Assembly: GCA_949987565.1 (NCBI GenBank)
Contig: OX465103.1
Location: 7,232,225-7,296,224, forward strand
DNA from: Luidia sarsii
Lineage: Eukaryota > Echinodermata > Asteroidea > Paxillosida > Luidiidae
DNA length: 64,000 nt
Direction: 5' to 3'
Positions 1 through 14,165 of this stretch are shown here, piece by piece. A model generated the notes under the pieces. It did no database searches, was not told the origin of the DNA, and saw nothing but the letters and a program-made list of their open reading frames with translations. Position 1 is the first letter of the stretch. Every line of letters begins with the position of its first letter. The position numbers and the translations under genes were made by a program.

Positions 1-227
1 CCAATCAGCGCTTAGTCTCGTGACGTATATCCCGCACGACGGCTATTTGCTGTTTCGCAATAACAGTCCACACTCGTGGTGCGCGCGCAGGTCATCGTCC
101 TGTGAAGAGCCGACTGGTACTGTATACAACCATGGATATGCGCGCGCACCACGAGTGTGGACTGTTATTGCGAAACAGCAAATAACCGTCGTGCGGGATA
201 TACGTCACGAGACTAAGCGCTGATTGG
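1..227. repeat. Near-perfect palindrome, 89-bp arms
   Basis: Positions 1-89 and 139-227 are reverse complements over their whole length, with a single mismatch (GGCTATT against GGTTATT near position 45). The loop is 49 nt. The arms are unusually GC/CpG-rich for this region and include a GCGCGCGCA run at the loop side. The window starts exactly at the arm, so the outer boundary cannot be fixed and the palindrome may continue to the left. It is most likely the inverted repeat of a small fold-back or MITE-type element; an open frame running through it is a by-product. Confidence 0.9.
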
Positions 228-233
228 TCGAGG

Positions 234-260
234 CGCCAGGTTCGGATTCCGAACCTGGCG
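234..260. repeat. Short perfect hairpin, 12-bp arms
   Basis: CGCCAGGTTCGG at 234-245 and its exact complement at 249-260 flank the 3-nt loop ATT. It lies 6 bp beyond the 89-bp-arm palindrome and may be part of the same mobile element. It is not followed by a T-run. Confidence 0.8.
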
Positions 261-721
261 GAGACGTTGACGGGACATTTACAGACAGTATTTTGGTGAG
301 TTTCTGCCCGTTTTTCGGAAAAGTATTTTACCCACGATGTTTTGAGTTATCTGATCACATTCAGTAAACATTTGGGATCAAGTGCATGTCCTTAGATTGT
401 GTGTGGCGATTTTCAAAAGGGTGGAAAAAGGGGGCGATCGGGACAGTGGTGTTTCCAAAATGGTAAAAACAAAAACCTCGCTATAATTTTGTACATACGT
501 TCCCGTAACCCTCAGGTCTCCGACCTTCGGGAGGATGAGGGTTACGGTTACCGCAACTAACATAGGATCAGCTTGCCGACCCGAACTTCATCTTTGTTTC
601 GTAATTAGTAAAGAATAGTGGAATACAAGTCAGAATCAATTCAGATTGCATCATATTCATAATGACGTTTGTACTGTAATTAACTTACTCATTTTACAAG
701 TTCAAGTTCAACTTCAAGTTG
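261..721. other. Left flank of the giant fold-back element, no gene seen
   Basis: This is AT-rich single-copy-looking sequence between the hairpin and the target-site duplication. I see no coding region or RNA gene in it. Confidence 0.5.
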
Positions 722-730
722 TAATACTAG
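722..730. repeat. Target-site duplication, left copy
   Basis: TAATACTAG stands immediately before the left inverted terminus and is repeated exactly at 20850-20858 immediately after the right terminus. A 9-bp duplication fits the Foldback and Mutator-like groups; hAT and P elements usually give 7-8 bp. Confidence 0.85.
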
Positions 731-994
731 ACCAAACTGAACCTGGCCCTAAATTTGGGCCTGAATTTCGGCTGGCCTGCCCGTAAAGCGCTACGGTGTC
801 CCATACATGACACACAATATTTGAATTGAGTTTTTGATAGTTTAAAAATAAAAAAAGAGAGAAATTGTACTGCAACGTTGTGATAACATGCTTCTATACA
901 CAATCAGCTTGAATACTTGGTTTTTTTTCACAAAAACCTATATTTTCCAGAAAAAATGAATCTCCAGGATTTGACTTCAAAATAAAACGAATCT
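731..994 (+). repeat. Left terminal inverted segment
   Basis: This is the outer part of the left arm before the monomer array. It is the diverged reverse complement of 20590-20849. Shared blocks include the GGCCCTAAATTTGGG stretch, the GTAAAGCGCTACGG-type block and the TGTGATAACATG-type block. The divergence between the two ends, with small indels, suggests an old insertion. Confidence 0.8.
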
Positions 995-3900
995 GGAATA
1001 CTCCTCTTTTGGAAAAGTGAGTGTACCCTACGCATTCCACTTAAACCTAATAAATTTGATATCATCTAAAAGAGTACAAGATTCTACAGAGGATGTAGGC
1101 GTTCCCGAGTTCATTGGTGTAACCATACTTTCAGCCTAACAAATTTAACCTTGACCAAAATCCACTTTCGGTCATAATCTCGCTAAACGCTAATATACAT
1201 TTTGCTGAGAGTTCCAAATACTCCTCTTTTGGAAAACTGAGTGTACCCTTCGCATTTCACTAAAACCTAATAAATTGGATATCATCTGAAAGAGTACAAA
1301 ATTCTACAGAGGATGTAGGCGTTCTCGATTTAATTGATGCAACTGATCATTCAGCCTAACAAATTTAACCTTGACAAAAATCCACTTTCAGTCATAATCT
1401 CGCTATACGCTAATATGCATTTTGCTGAGAGTTCCAAATACTCCTCTTTTGGAAAAGTGAGTGTACCCTACGCATTTCACTAAAACCTATTAAATTGGAT
1501 ATCATCTGAAAGAGTACAAGATTCTACAGAGGATGTAGGCGTTCCCGATTTAATTTATGCAACCGATTATTCAGCCTAACAAATTTAACCTTGACCAAAA
1601 TCCACTTTCTGTCATAATCTCACTATACGCTAATATACATTTTGCTGAGAGTTCCAAATACTCCTCTTTTGGAAAAGTGAGTGTACCCTTCGCATTTCAC
1701 TAAAACCTAATAAATTGGATATCATCTGAAAGAGTACAAAATTCTACAGAGGATGTAGGCGTTCCCGAGTTCATTGGTGTAACCATACTTTCAGCCTAAC
1801 AAATTTAACCTTGACCAAAATCCACTTTCGGTCATAATCTCGCTAAACGCTAATATACATTTTGCTGAGAGTTCCAAATACTCCTCTTTTGGAAAAGTGA
1901 GTGTACCCTACGCATTTCACTAAAACCTATTAAATTGGATATCATCTGAAAGAGTACAAGATTCTACAGAGGATGTAGGCGTTCCCGATTTAATTTATGC
2001 AACCATACTTTCAGCCTAACAAAATCCACTTTCGGTCGGAATCTCGCTACACGCTAATATACATTTTGCTGAGAGTTCCAAATACTCCTCTTTTGGAAAA
2101 GTGAGTGTACCCTTCGCATTTCACTAAAACCTAATAAATTGGATATCATCTGAAAGAGTACAAAATTCTACAGACGATGTAGGCGTTCGCTAGTTCATTG
2201 GTGCAACCATACTTTCAGCCTAACAAATTTAACCTTGACCAAAATCCACTTTCGGTCATAATCTCGCTATACGCTAATATACATTTTGCTGAGAGTTCCA
2301 AATACTCCTCTTTTGGAAAAGTGAGTGTACCCTTCGCATTTCACTTAAACCTAAAAAATTGGATATCATCTGAAAGAGTACAAAATTCTACAGAGGATGT
2401 AGGCGTTCGCTAGTTCATTGGTGCAACCATACTGTCAGCCTAACAAATTTAACCTTGACCAAAATCCACGTTCGGTCATAATCTCGCTATACGCTAATAT
2501 ACATTTTGCTGAGAGTTCCAAATACTCCTCTTTTGGAAAAGTGAGTGTACCCTTCGCATTTCACTAAAACCTAATAAATTGGATATCATCTAAAAGAGTA
2601 CAAAATTCTACAGAGGATGTAGGCGTTCGCTAGTTCATTGGTGCAACCATACTTTCAGCCTAACAAATTTAACCTTGACCAAAATCCACTTTCGGTCATA
2701 ATCTCGCTATACGCTAATATACATTTTGCTGAGAGTTCCAAATACTCCTCTTTTTGAAAAGTGAGTGTACCCTTCGCATTTCACTAAAACCTAATAAATT
2801 GGATATCATCTGAAAGAGTACAAGATTCTACAGAGGATGTAGGCGTTCCCGAGTTCATTGGTGTAACCATACCTTCAGCCTAACAAATTTAACCTTGACA
2901 AAAATCCACTTTCGGTCATAATCTCGCTACACGCTAATATACATTTTGCTGAGAGTTCCAAATACTCCTCTTTTGGAAAAGTGAGTGTACCCTTCGCATT
3001 TCACTAAAACCTAATAAATTGGATATCATCTGAAAGAGTACAAAATTCTACAGAGGATGTAGGCGTTCCCGAGTTCATTGGTGTAACCATACTTTCAGCC
3101 TAACAAATTTAACCTTGACCAAAATCCACTTTCGGTCATAATCTCGCTAAACGCTAATATACATTTTGCTGAGAGTTCCAAATACTCCTCTTTTGGAAAA
3201 GTGAGTGTACCCTACGCATTTCACTAAAACCTATTAAATTGGATATCATCTGAAAGAGTACAAGATTCTACAGAGGATGTAGGCGTTCCCGATTTAATTT
3301 ATGCAACCATACTTTCAGCCTAACAAAATCCACTTTCGGTCGGAATCTCGCTACACGCTAATATACATTTTGCTGAGAGTTCCAAATACTCCTCTTTTGG
3401 AAAAGTGAGTGTACCCTTCGCATTTCACTAAAACCTAATAAATTGGATATCATCTGAAAGAGTACAAAATTCTACAGACGATGTAGGCGTTCGCTAGTTC
3501 ATTGGTGCAACCATACTTTCAGCCTAACAAATTTAACCTTGACCAAAATCCACTTTCGGTCATAATCTCGCTATACGCTAATATACATTTTGCTGAGAGT
3601 TCCAAATACTCCTCTTTTGGAAAAGTGAGTGTACCCTTCGCATTTCACTAAAACCTAAAAAATTGGATATCATCTGAAAGAGTACAAAATTCTACAGAGG
3701 ATGTAGGCGTTCGCTAGTTCATTGGTGCAACCATACTGTCAGCCTAACAAATTTAACCTTGACCAAAATCCACGTTCGGTCATAATCTCGCTATACGCTA
3801 ATATACATTTTGCTGAGAGTTCCAAATACTCCTCTTTTGGAAAAGTGAGTGTACCCTTCGCATTTCACTAAAACCTACTAAATTGGATATCATCTAAAAG

Positions 3901-6900
3901 AGTACAAAATTCTACAGAGGATGTAGGCGTTCGCTAGTTCATTGGTGCAACCATACTTTCAGCCTAACAAATTTAACCTTGACCAAAATCCACTTTCGGT
4001 CATAATCTCGCTATACGCTAATATACATTTTGCTGAGAGTTCCAAATACTCCTCTTTTTGAAAAGTGAGTGTACCCTTCGCATTTCACTAAAACCTAATA
4101 AATTGGATATCATCTGAAAAGGTAAAAGATTCTACAGAGGATGTAGGCGTTCCCGAGTTCATTGGTGTAACCATACCTTCAGCCTAACAAATTTAACCTT
4201 GACAAAAATCCACTTTCGGTCATAATCTCGCTACACGCTAATATACATTTTGCTGAGAGTTCCAAATACTCCTCTTTTGGAAAAGTGAGTGTACCCTTCG
4301 CATTTCACTAAAACCTAATAAATTGGATATCATCTGAAAGAGTACAAAATTCTACAGAGGATGTAGGCGTTCCCAATTTAATTGTTGCAACCGATCATTC
4401 AGCCTAACAAATTTAACAATGACCGAAATCAACTTTCGGTCATAATCTCGCTACACGCTAATATACATTTTGCTGAGAGTTCCAAATACTCCTCTTTTGG
4501 AAAAGTGAGTGTACCCTTCGGATTTCACTAAAACCTATTAAATTGGATATCATCTAAAAGAGTAACAATTCTACAGAGGATGTAGGCGTTCGCTAGTTCA
4601 TTGGTGCAACCATACTTTCAGCCTAACAAATTTAACCTTGACCAAAATCCACTTTCGGTCATAATCTCGCTATACGCTAATATACATTTTGCTGAGAGTT
4701 CCAAATACTCCTCTTTTGGAAAAGTGAGTGTACCCTTCGCATTTCACTAAAACCTATTAAATTGGATATCATCTGAAAGAGTACAAAATTCTACAGAGGA
4801 TGTAGGCGTTCCCAATTTAATTGTTGCAACCGATCATTCAGCCTAACAAATTTAACAATGACCGAAATCAACTTTCGGTCATAATCTCGCTACACGCTAA
4901 TATACATTTTGCTGAGAGTTCCAAATACTCCTCTTTTGGAAAAGTGAGTGTACCCTTCGCATTTCACTAAAACCTATTAAATTGGATATCATCTAAAAGA
5001 GTAACAATTCTACAGAGGATGTAGGCGTTCGCGAGTTCATTGGTGCAACCGATCATTCAGCGTAACAAATTTAACCTTGACAAAAATCCACTTTCAGTCA
5101 TAATCTCGCTATATGCTAATATGCATTTTGCTGAGAGTTCCAAATACTCCTCTTTTGGAAAAGTGAGTGTACCCTACGCATTTCACTAAAACCTATTAAA
5201 TTGGATATCATCTGAAAGAGTACAAGATTCTACAGAGGATGTAGGCGTTCCCGATTTAATTTATGCAACCGATTATTCAGCCTAACAAATTTAACCTTGA
5301 CCAAAATCCACTTTCTGTCATAATCTCACTATACGCTAATATACATTTTGCTGAGAGTTCCAAATACTCCTCTTTTGGAAAAGTGAGTGTACCCTTCGCA
5401 TTTCACTAAAACCTAATAAATTGGATATCATCTAAAAGAGTACAAAATTCTACAGAGGATGTAGGCGTTCGCTAGTTCATTGGTGCAACCATACTTTCAG
5501 CCTAACAAATTTAACCTTGACCAAAATCCACTTTCGGTCATAATCTCGCTAAACGCTAATATACATTTTGCTGAGAGTTCCAAATACTCCTCTTTTGGAA
5601 AACTGAGTGTACCCTTCGCATTTCACTAAAACCTAATAAATTGGATATCATCTGAAAGAGTACAAAATTCTACAGAGGATGTAGGCGTTCTCGATTTAAT
5701 TGATGCAACTGATCATTCAGCCTAACAAATTTAACCTTGACAAAAATCCACTTTCAGTCATAATCTCGCTATACGCTAATATGCATTTTGCTGAGAGTTC
5801 CAAATACTCCTCTTTTGGAAAAGTGAGTGTACCCTACGCATTTCACTAAAACCTATTAAATTGGATATCATCTGAAAGAGTACAAGATTCTACAGAGGAT
5901 GTAGGCGTTCCCGATTTAATTTATGCAACCGATTATTCAGCCTAACAAATTTAACCTTGACCAAAATCCACTTTCTGTCATAATCTCACTATACGCTAAT
6001 ATACATTTTGCTGAGAGTTCCAAATACTCCTCTTTTGGAAAAGTGAGTGTACCCTTCGCATTTCACTAAAACCTAATAAATTGGATATCATCTGAAAGAG
6101 TACAAAATTCTACAGAGGATGTAGGCGTTCCCGAGTTCATTGGTGTAACCATACTTTCAGCCTAACAAATTTAACCTTGACCAAAATCCACTTTCGGTCA
6201 TAATCTCGCTAAACGCTAATATACATTTTGCTGAGAGTTCCAAATACTCCTCTTTTGGAAAAGTGAGTGTACCCTACGCATTTCACTAAAACCTATTAAA
6301 TTGGATATCATCTGAAAGAGTACAAGATTCTACAGAGGATGTAGGCGTTCCCGATTTAATTTATGCAACCATACTTTCAGCCTAACAAAATCCACTTTCG
6401 GTCGGAATCTCGCTACACGCTAATATACATTTTGCTGAGAGTTCCAAATACTCCTCTTTTGGAAAAGTGAGTGTACCCTTCGCATTTCACTAAAACCTAA
6501 TAAATTGGATATCATCTGAAAGAGTACAAAATTCTACAGACGATGTAGGCGTTCGCTAGTTCATTGGTGCAACCATACTTTCAGCCTAACAAATTTAACC
6601 TTGACCAAAATCCACTTTCGGTCATAATCTCGCTATACGCTAATATACATTTTGCTGAGAGTTCCAAATACTCCTCTTTTGGAAAAGTGAGTGTACCCTT
6701 CGCATTTCACTAAAACCTAAAAAATTGGATATCATCTGAAAGAGTACAAAATTCTACAGAGGATGTAGGCGTTCGCTAGTTCATTGGTGCAACCATACTG
6801 TCAGCCTAACAAATTTAACCTTGACCAAAATCCACGTTCGGTCATAATCTCGCTATACGCTAATATACATTTTGCTGAGAGTTCCAAATACTCCTCTTTT

Positions 6901-9900
6901 GGAAAAGTGAGTGTACCCTTCGCATTTCACTAAAACCTAATAAATTGGATATCATCTAAAAGAGTACAAAATTCTACAGAGGATGTAGGCGTTCGCTAGT
7001 TCATTGGTGCAACCATACTTTCAGCCTAACAAATTTAACCTTGACCAAAATCCACTTTCGGTCATAATCTCGCTATACGCTAATATACATTTTGCTGAGA
7101 GTTCCAAATACTCCTCTTTTGGAAAAGTGAGTGTACCCTTCGCATTTCACTAAAACCTAATAAATTGGATATCATCTGAAAGAGTACAAGATTCTACAGA
7201 GGATGTAGGCGTTCCCGAGTTCATTGGTGTAACCATACCTTCAGCCTAACAAATTTAACCTTGACAAAAATCCACTTTCGGTCATAATCTCGCTACACGC
7301 TAATATACATTTTGCTGAGAGTTCCAAATACTCCTCTTTTGGAAAAGTGAGTGTACCCTTCGCATTTCACTAAAACCTAATAAATTGGATATCATCTGAA
7401 AGAGTACAAAATTCTACAGAGGATGTAGGCGTTCCCAATTTAATTGTTGCAACCGATCATTCAGCCTAACAAATTTAACAATGACCGAAATCAACTTTCG
7501 GTCATAATCTCGCTACACGCTAATATACATTTTGCTGAGAGTTCCAAATACTCCTCTTTTGGAAAAGTGAGTGTACCCTTCGGATTTCACTAAAACCTAT
7601 TAAATTGGATATCATCTAAAAGAGTAACAATTCTACAGAGGATGTAGGCGTTCGCTAGTTCATTGGTGCAACCATACTTTCAGCCTAACAAATTTAACCT
7701 TGACCAAAATCCACTTTCGGTCATAATCTCGCTATACGCTAATATACATTTTGCTGAGAGTTCCAAATACTCCTCTTTTGGAAAAGTGAGTGTACCCTTC
7801 GCATTTCACTAAAACCTAATAAATTGGATATCATCTGAAAGAGTACAAAATTCTACAGAGGATGTAGGCGTTCCCAATTTAATTGTTGCAACCGATCATT
7901 CAGCCTAACAAATTTAACAATGACCGAAATCAACTTTCGGTCATAATCTCGCTACACGCTAATATACATTTTGCTGAGAGTTCCAAATACTCCTCTTTTG
8001 GAAAAGTGAGTGTACCCTTCGCATTTCACTAAAACCTATTAAATTGGATATCATCTAAAAGAGTAACAATTCTACAGAGGATGTAGGCGTTCGCGAGTTC
8101 ATTGGTGCAACCGATCATTCAGCGTAACAAATTTAACCTTGACAAAAATCCACTTTCAGTCATAATCTCGCTATACGCTAATATGCATTTTGCTGAGAGT
8201 TCCAAATACTCCTCTTTTGGAAAAGTGAGTGTACCCTACGCATTTCACTAAAACCTATTAAATTGGATATCATCTGAAAGAGTACAAGATTCTACAGAGG
8301 ATGTAGGCGTTCCCGATTTAATTTATGCAACCGATTATTCAGCCTAACAAATTTAACCTTGACCAAAATCCACTTTCTGTCATAATCTCACTATACGCTA
8401 ATATACATTTTGCTGAGAGTTCCAAATACTCCTCTTTTGGAAAAGTGAGTGTACCCTTCGCATTTCACTAAAACCTAATAAATTGGATATCATCTAAAAG
8501 AGTACAAAATTCTACAGAGGATGTAGGCGTTCGCTAGTTCATTGGTGCAACCATACTTTCAGCCTAACAAATTTAACCTTGACCAAAATCCACTTTCGGT
8601 CATAATCTCACTATACGCTAATATACATTTTGCTGAGAGTTCCAAATACTCCTCTTTTGGAAAAGTGAGTGTACCCTTCGCATTTCACTAAAACCTAATA
8701 AATTGGATATCATCTGAAAGAGTACAAAATTCTACAGACGATGTAGGCGTTCGCTAGTTCATTGGTGCAACCATACTTTCAGCCTAACAAATTTAACCTT
8801 GACCAAAATCCACTTTCGGTCATAATCTCGCTATACGCTAATATACATTTTGCTGAGAGTTCCAAATACTCCTCTTTTGGAAAAGTGAGTGTACCCTTCG
8901 CATTTCACTAAAACCTAAAAAATTGGATATCATCTGAAAGAGTACAAAATTCTACAGAGGATGTAGGCGTTCCCGAGTTCATTGGTGTAACCATACTTTC
9001 AGCCTAACAAATTTAACCTTGACCAAAATCCACTTTCGGTCATAATCTCGCTAAACGCTAATATACATTTTGCTGAGAGTTCCAAATACTCCTCTTTTGG
9101 AAAAGTGAGTGTACCCTACGCATTTCACTAAAACCTATTAAATTGGATATCATCTGAAAGAGTACAAGATTCTACAGAGGATGTAGGCAATCCCGATTTA
9201 ATTTATGCAACCATACTTTCAGCCTAACAAAATCCACTTTCGGTCGGAATCTCGCTACACGCTAATATACATTTTGCTGAGAGTTCCAAATACTCCTCTT
9301 TTGGAAAAGTGAGTGTACCCTTCGCATTTCACTAAAACCTAATAAATTGGATATCATCTGAAAGAGTACAAAATTCTACAGACGATGTAGGCGTTCGCTA
9401 GTTCATTGGTGCAACCATACTTTCAGCCTAACAAATTTAACCTTGACCAAAATCCACTTTCGGTCATAATCTCGCTATACGCTAATATACATTTTGCTGA
9501 GAGTTCCAAATACTCCTCTTTTGGAAAAGTGAGTGTACCCTTCGCATTTCACTAAAACCTAATAAATTGGATATCATCTGAAAGAGTACAAAATTCTACA
9601 GACGATGTAGGCGTTCGCTAGTTCATTGGTGCAACCATACTTTCAGCCTAACAAATTTAACCTTGACCAAAATCCACTTTCAGTCATAATCTCGCTATAC
9701 GCTAATATACATTTTGCTGAGAGTTCCAAATACTCCTCTTTTGGAAAAGTGAGTGTACCCTTCGCATTTCACTAAAACCTAATAAATTGGATATCATCTA
9801 AAAGAGTACAAAATTCTACAGAGGATGTAGGCGTTCGCTAGTTCATTGGTGCAACCATACTTTCAGCCTAACAAATTTAACCTTGACCAAAATCCACTTT

Positions 9901-12900
9901 CGGTCATAATCTCGCTATACGCTAATATACATTTTGCTGAGAGTTCCAAATACTCCTCTTTTGGAAAAGTGAGTGTACCCTTTGCATTTCACTAAAACCT
10001 AATAAATTGGATATCATCTGAAAGAGTACAAAATTCTACAGAGGATGTAGGCGTTCGCTAGTTCATTGGTGCAACCATACTTTCAGCCTAACAAATTTAA
10101 CCTTGACCAAAATCCACTTTCGGTCATAATCTCGCTATACGCTAATATACATTTTGCTGAGAGTTCCAAATACTCCTCTTTTGGAAAAGTGAGTGTACCC
10201 TTCGCATTTCACTAAAACCTAATAAATTGGATATCATCTGAAAGAGTACAAAATTCTACAGACGATGTAGGCGTTCGCTAGTTCATTGGTGCAACCATAC
10301 TTTCAGCCTAACAAATTTAACCTTGACCAAAATCCACTTTCGGTCATAATCTCGCTATACGCTAATATGCATTTTGCTGAGAGTTCCAAATACTCCTCTT
10401 TTGGAAAAGTGAGTGTACCCTACGCATTTCACTAAAACCTATTAAATTGGATATCATCTGAAAGAGTACAAGATTCTACAGAGGATGTAGGCGTTCCCGA
10501 TTTAATTTATGCAACCGATTATTCAGCCTAACAAATTTAACCTTGACCAAAATCCACTTTCTGTCATAATCTCACTATACGCTAATATACATTTTGCTGA
10601 GAGTTCCAAATACTCCTCTTTTGGAAAAGTGAGTGTACCCTTCGCATTTCACTAAAACCTAAAAAATTGGATATCATCTGAAAGAGTACAAAATTCTACA
10701 GAGGATGTAGGCGTTCGCTAGTTCATTGGTGCAACCATACTTTCAGCCTAACAAATTTAACCTTGACCAAAATCCACTTTCGGTCATAATCTCGCTATAC
10801 GCTAATATGCATTTTGCTGAGAGTTCCAAATACTCCTCTTTTGGAAAAGTGAGTGTACCCTTCGCATTTCACTAAAACCTATTAAATTGGATATCATCTG
10901 AAAGAGTACAAAATTCTACAGAGGATGTAGGCGTTCCCGATTGAATTTTTGCAACCGATCATTCAGCCTAACAAATTTAACCTTGACCAAAATCAACTTT
11001 CGGTCATAATCTCACTATACGCTAATATGCATTTTGCTGAGAGTTCCAAATACTCCTCTTTTGGAAAAGTGAGTGTAGGCCTACCCTTCGCATTTCACTA
11101 AAACCTATTAAATTGGATATCATCTGAAAGAGTACAAAATTCTACAGAGGATGTAGGCGTTCCCGATTTAATTCATGCAACCGATTATTCAGCCTAACAA
11201 ATTTAACCTTGACCAAAATCAACTTTCGGTCATAATCTCACTATACGCTAATATGCATTTTGCTGAGAGTTTCAAATACTCCTCTTTTGGAAAAGTGAGT
11301 GTACCCTTCGCATTTCACTAAAACCTATTAAATTGGATATCATCTGAAAGAGTACAAAATTCTACAGAGGATGTAGGCGTTCCCGATTTAATTTATGCAA
11401 CCGATCATTCAGCCTAACAAATTTAACCTTGACCAAAATCAACTTTCGGTCATAATCTCGCTATACGCTAATATGCATTTTGCTGAGAGTTCCAAATACT
11501 CCTCTTTTGGAAAAGTGAGTGTACCCTTCGCATTTCACTAAAACCTATTAAATTGGATATCATCTGAAAGAGTACAAAATTCTACAGAGGATGTAGGCGT
11601 TCCCGATTTAATTTATGCAACCGATTATTCAGCCTAACAAATTTAACCTTGACCAAAATCAACTTTCGGTCATAATCTCACTATACGCTAATATGCATTT
11701 TGCTGAGAGTTCCAAATACTCCTCTTTTGGAAAAGTGAGTGTACCCTTCGCATTTCACTAAAACCTATTAAATTGGATATCATCTGAAAGAGTACAAAAT
11801 TCTACAGAGGATGTAGGCGTTCCCGATTTAATTTATGCAACCGATTATTCAGCCTAACAAATTTAACCTTGACCAAAATCAACTTTCGGTCATAATCTCA
11901 CTATACGCTAATATGCATTTTGCTGAGAGTTTCAAATACTCCTCTTTTGGAAAAGTGAGTGTACCCTTCGCATTTCACTAAAACCTATTAAATTGGATAT
12001 CATCTGAAAGAGTACAAAATTCTACAGAGGATGTAGGCGTTCCCGATTTAATTTATGCAACCGATCATTCAGCCTAACAAATTTAACCTTGACCAAAATC
12101 AACTTTCGGTCATAATCTCACTATACGCTAATATGCATTTTGCTGAGAGTTCCAAATACTCCTCTTTTGGAAAAGTGAGTGTACCCTTCGCATTTCACTA
12201 AAACCTATTACATTGGATATCATCTGAAAGAGTACAAAATTCTACAGAGGATGTAGGCGTTCCCGATTTAATTTATGCAACCGATTATTCAGCCTAACAA
12301 ATTTAACCTTGACCAAAATCAACTTTCGGTCATAATCTCACTATACGCTAATATGCATTTTGCTGAGAGTTCCAAATACTCCTCTTTTGGAAAAGTGAGT
12401 GTACCCTTCGCATTTCACTAAAACCTATTAAATTGGATATCATCTGAAAGAGTACAAAATTCTACAGAGGATGTAGGCGTTCCCGATTTAATTTATGCAA
12501 CCGATTATTCAGCCTAACAAATTTAACCTTGACCAAAATCAACTTTCTGTCATAATCTCACTATACGCTAATATGCATTTTGCTGAGAGTTCCAAATACT
12601 CCTCTTTTGGAAAAGTGAGTGTACCCTTCGCATTTCACTAAAACCTATTGAATTGGATATCATCTGAAAGAGTACAAAATTCTACAGAGGATGTAGGCGT
12701 TCCCGATTGAATTTTTGCAACCGATCATTCAGCCTAACAAATTTAACCTTGACCAAAATCCACTTTCGGTCATAATCTCACTATACGCTAATATGCATTT
12801 TGCTGAGAGTTCCAAATACTCCTCTTTTGGAAAAGTGAGTGTACCCTTCGCATTTCACTAAAACCTATTGAATTGGATATCATCTGAAAGAGTACAAAAT

Positions 12901-14165
12901 TCTACAGAGGATGTAGGCGTTCCCGATTTAATTTATGCAACCGATTATTCAGCCTAACAAATTTAACCTTGACCAAAATCAACTTTCGGTCATAATCTCG
13001 CTATACGCTAATATACATTTTGCTGAGAGTTTCAAATACTCCTCTTTTGGAAAAGTGAGTGTACCCTTCGCATTTCACTAAAACCTATTAAATTGGATAT
13101 CATCTGAAAGAGTACAAAATTCTACAGAGGATGTAGGCGTTCCCGATTGATTTTTTGCAACCGATCATTCAGCCTAACAAATTTAACCTTGACCAAAATC
13201 CACTTTCGGTCATAATCTCGCTATACGCTAATATGCATTTTGCTGAGAGTTCCAAATACTCCTCTTTTGGAAAAGTGAGTGTACCCTTCGCATTTCACTA
13301 AAACCTAATAAATTGGATATCATCTGAAAGAGTACAAAATTCTACAGAGGATGTAGGCGTTCCCGATTTAATTTATGCAACCGATTATTCAGCCTAACAA
13401 ATTTAACCTTGACCAAAATCAACTTTCTGTCATAATCTCACTATACGCTAATATGCATTTTGCTGAGAGTTCCAAATACTCCTCTTTTGGAAAAGTGAGT
13501 ATACCCTTCGCATTTCACTAAAACCTAAAAAATTGGATATCATCTGAAAGAGTACACAATTCTACAGAGGATGTAGGCGTTCGCTAGTTCATTGGTGCAA
13601 CCATACTTTCAGCCTAACAAATTTAACCTTGACCAAAATCCACTTTCGGTCATAATCTCGCTATACGCTAATATGCATTTTGCTGAGAGTTCCAAATACT
13701 CCTCTTTTGGAAAAGTGAGTGTACCCTTCGCAGTTCACTAAAACCTATTAGATCGGATATCATCTGAAAGAGTACAAAATTCTACAGAGGATGAAGGCGT
13801 TCCCGATTTAATTTATGCAACTGATCATTCAGCCTAACAAATTTAACCTTGACCAAAATCAACTTTCGGTCATAATCTCGCTATACGCTAATATGCATTT
13901 TGCTGAGAGTTCCAAATACTCCTCTTTTGGAAAAGTGAGTGTACACTACGCATTTCACTAAAACCTATTAAATTGGATATCATCTAAAAGAGTACAAAAT
14001 CCTACAGCGGATGTAGGCGTTCCCGAGTTCATTGGTGCAACCATACTTTCAGCCTAACAAATTTAACCTTGACCAAAATCCACTTTCTGTCATAATCTCG
14101 CAATACTCCTCTTTTGGAAAAGTGAGTGTACCTTACGCATTCCTCTAAAACCAATTAAATTGGTA
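995..14165 (+). repeat. Left tandem array, ~220-bp monomer, about 60 copies
   Basis: The marker GTTCCAAATACTCCTC recurs at 1211, 1431, 1651, 1871 and so on with a period of 220 bp. Occasional 204-bp monomers have lost 16 bp in the AACAAA..AAATCC part (near 2019, 3322, 6384 and 9229). A 6-bp GGCCTA insertion occurs once, at 11078. Copies differ by a few substitutions at recurrent sites (GTTCGCTAG / GTTCCCGAG / GTTCCCGATTTAAT and others). Blocks of variants recur at spacings of 1304, 3062 and 4366 bp, which is a higher-order structure. The 8-14 kb part is more uniform in its variant types. Short open frames here are accidental. Confidence 0.95.

Noticed and set aside
995..14165. CRISPR-like array
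   Set aside because: The 220-bp units are contiguous with no conserved-repeat/variable-spacer alternation, and the sequence is eukaryotic; it is a satellite array.
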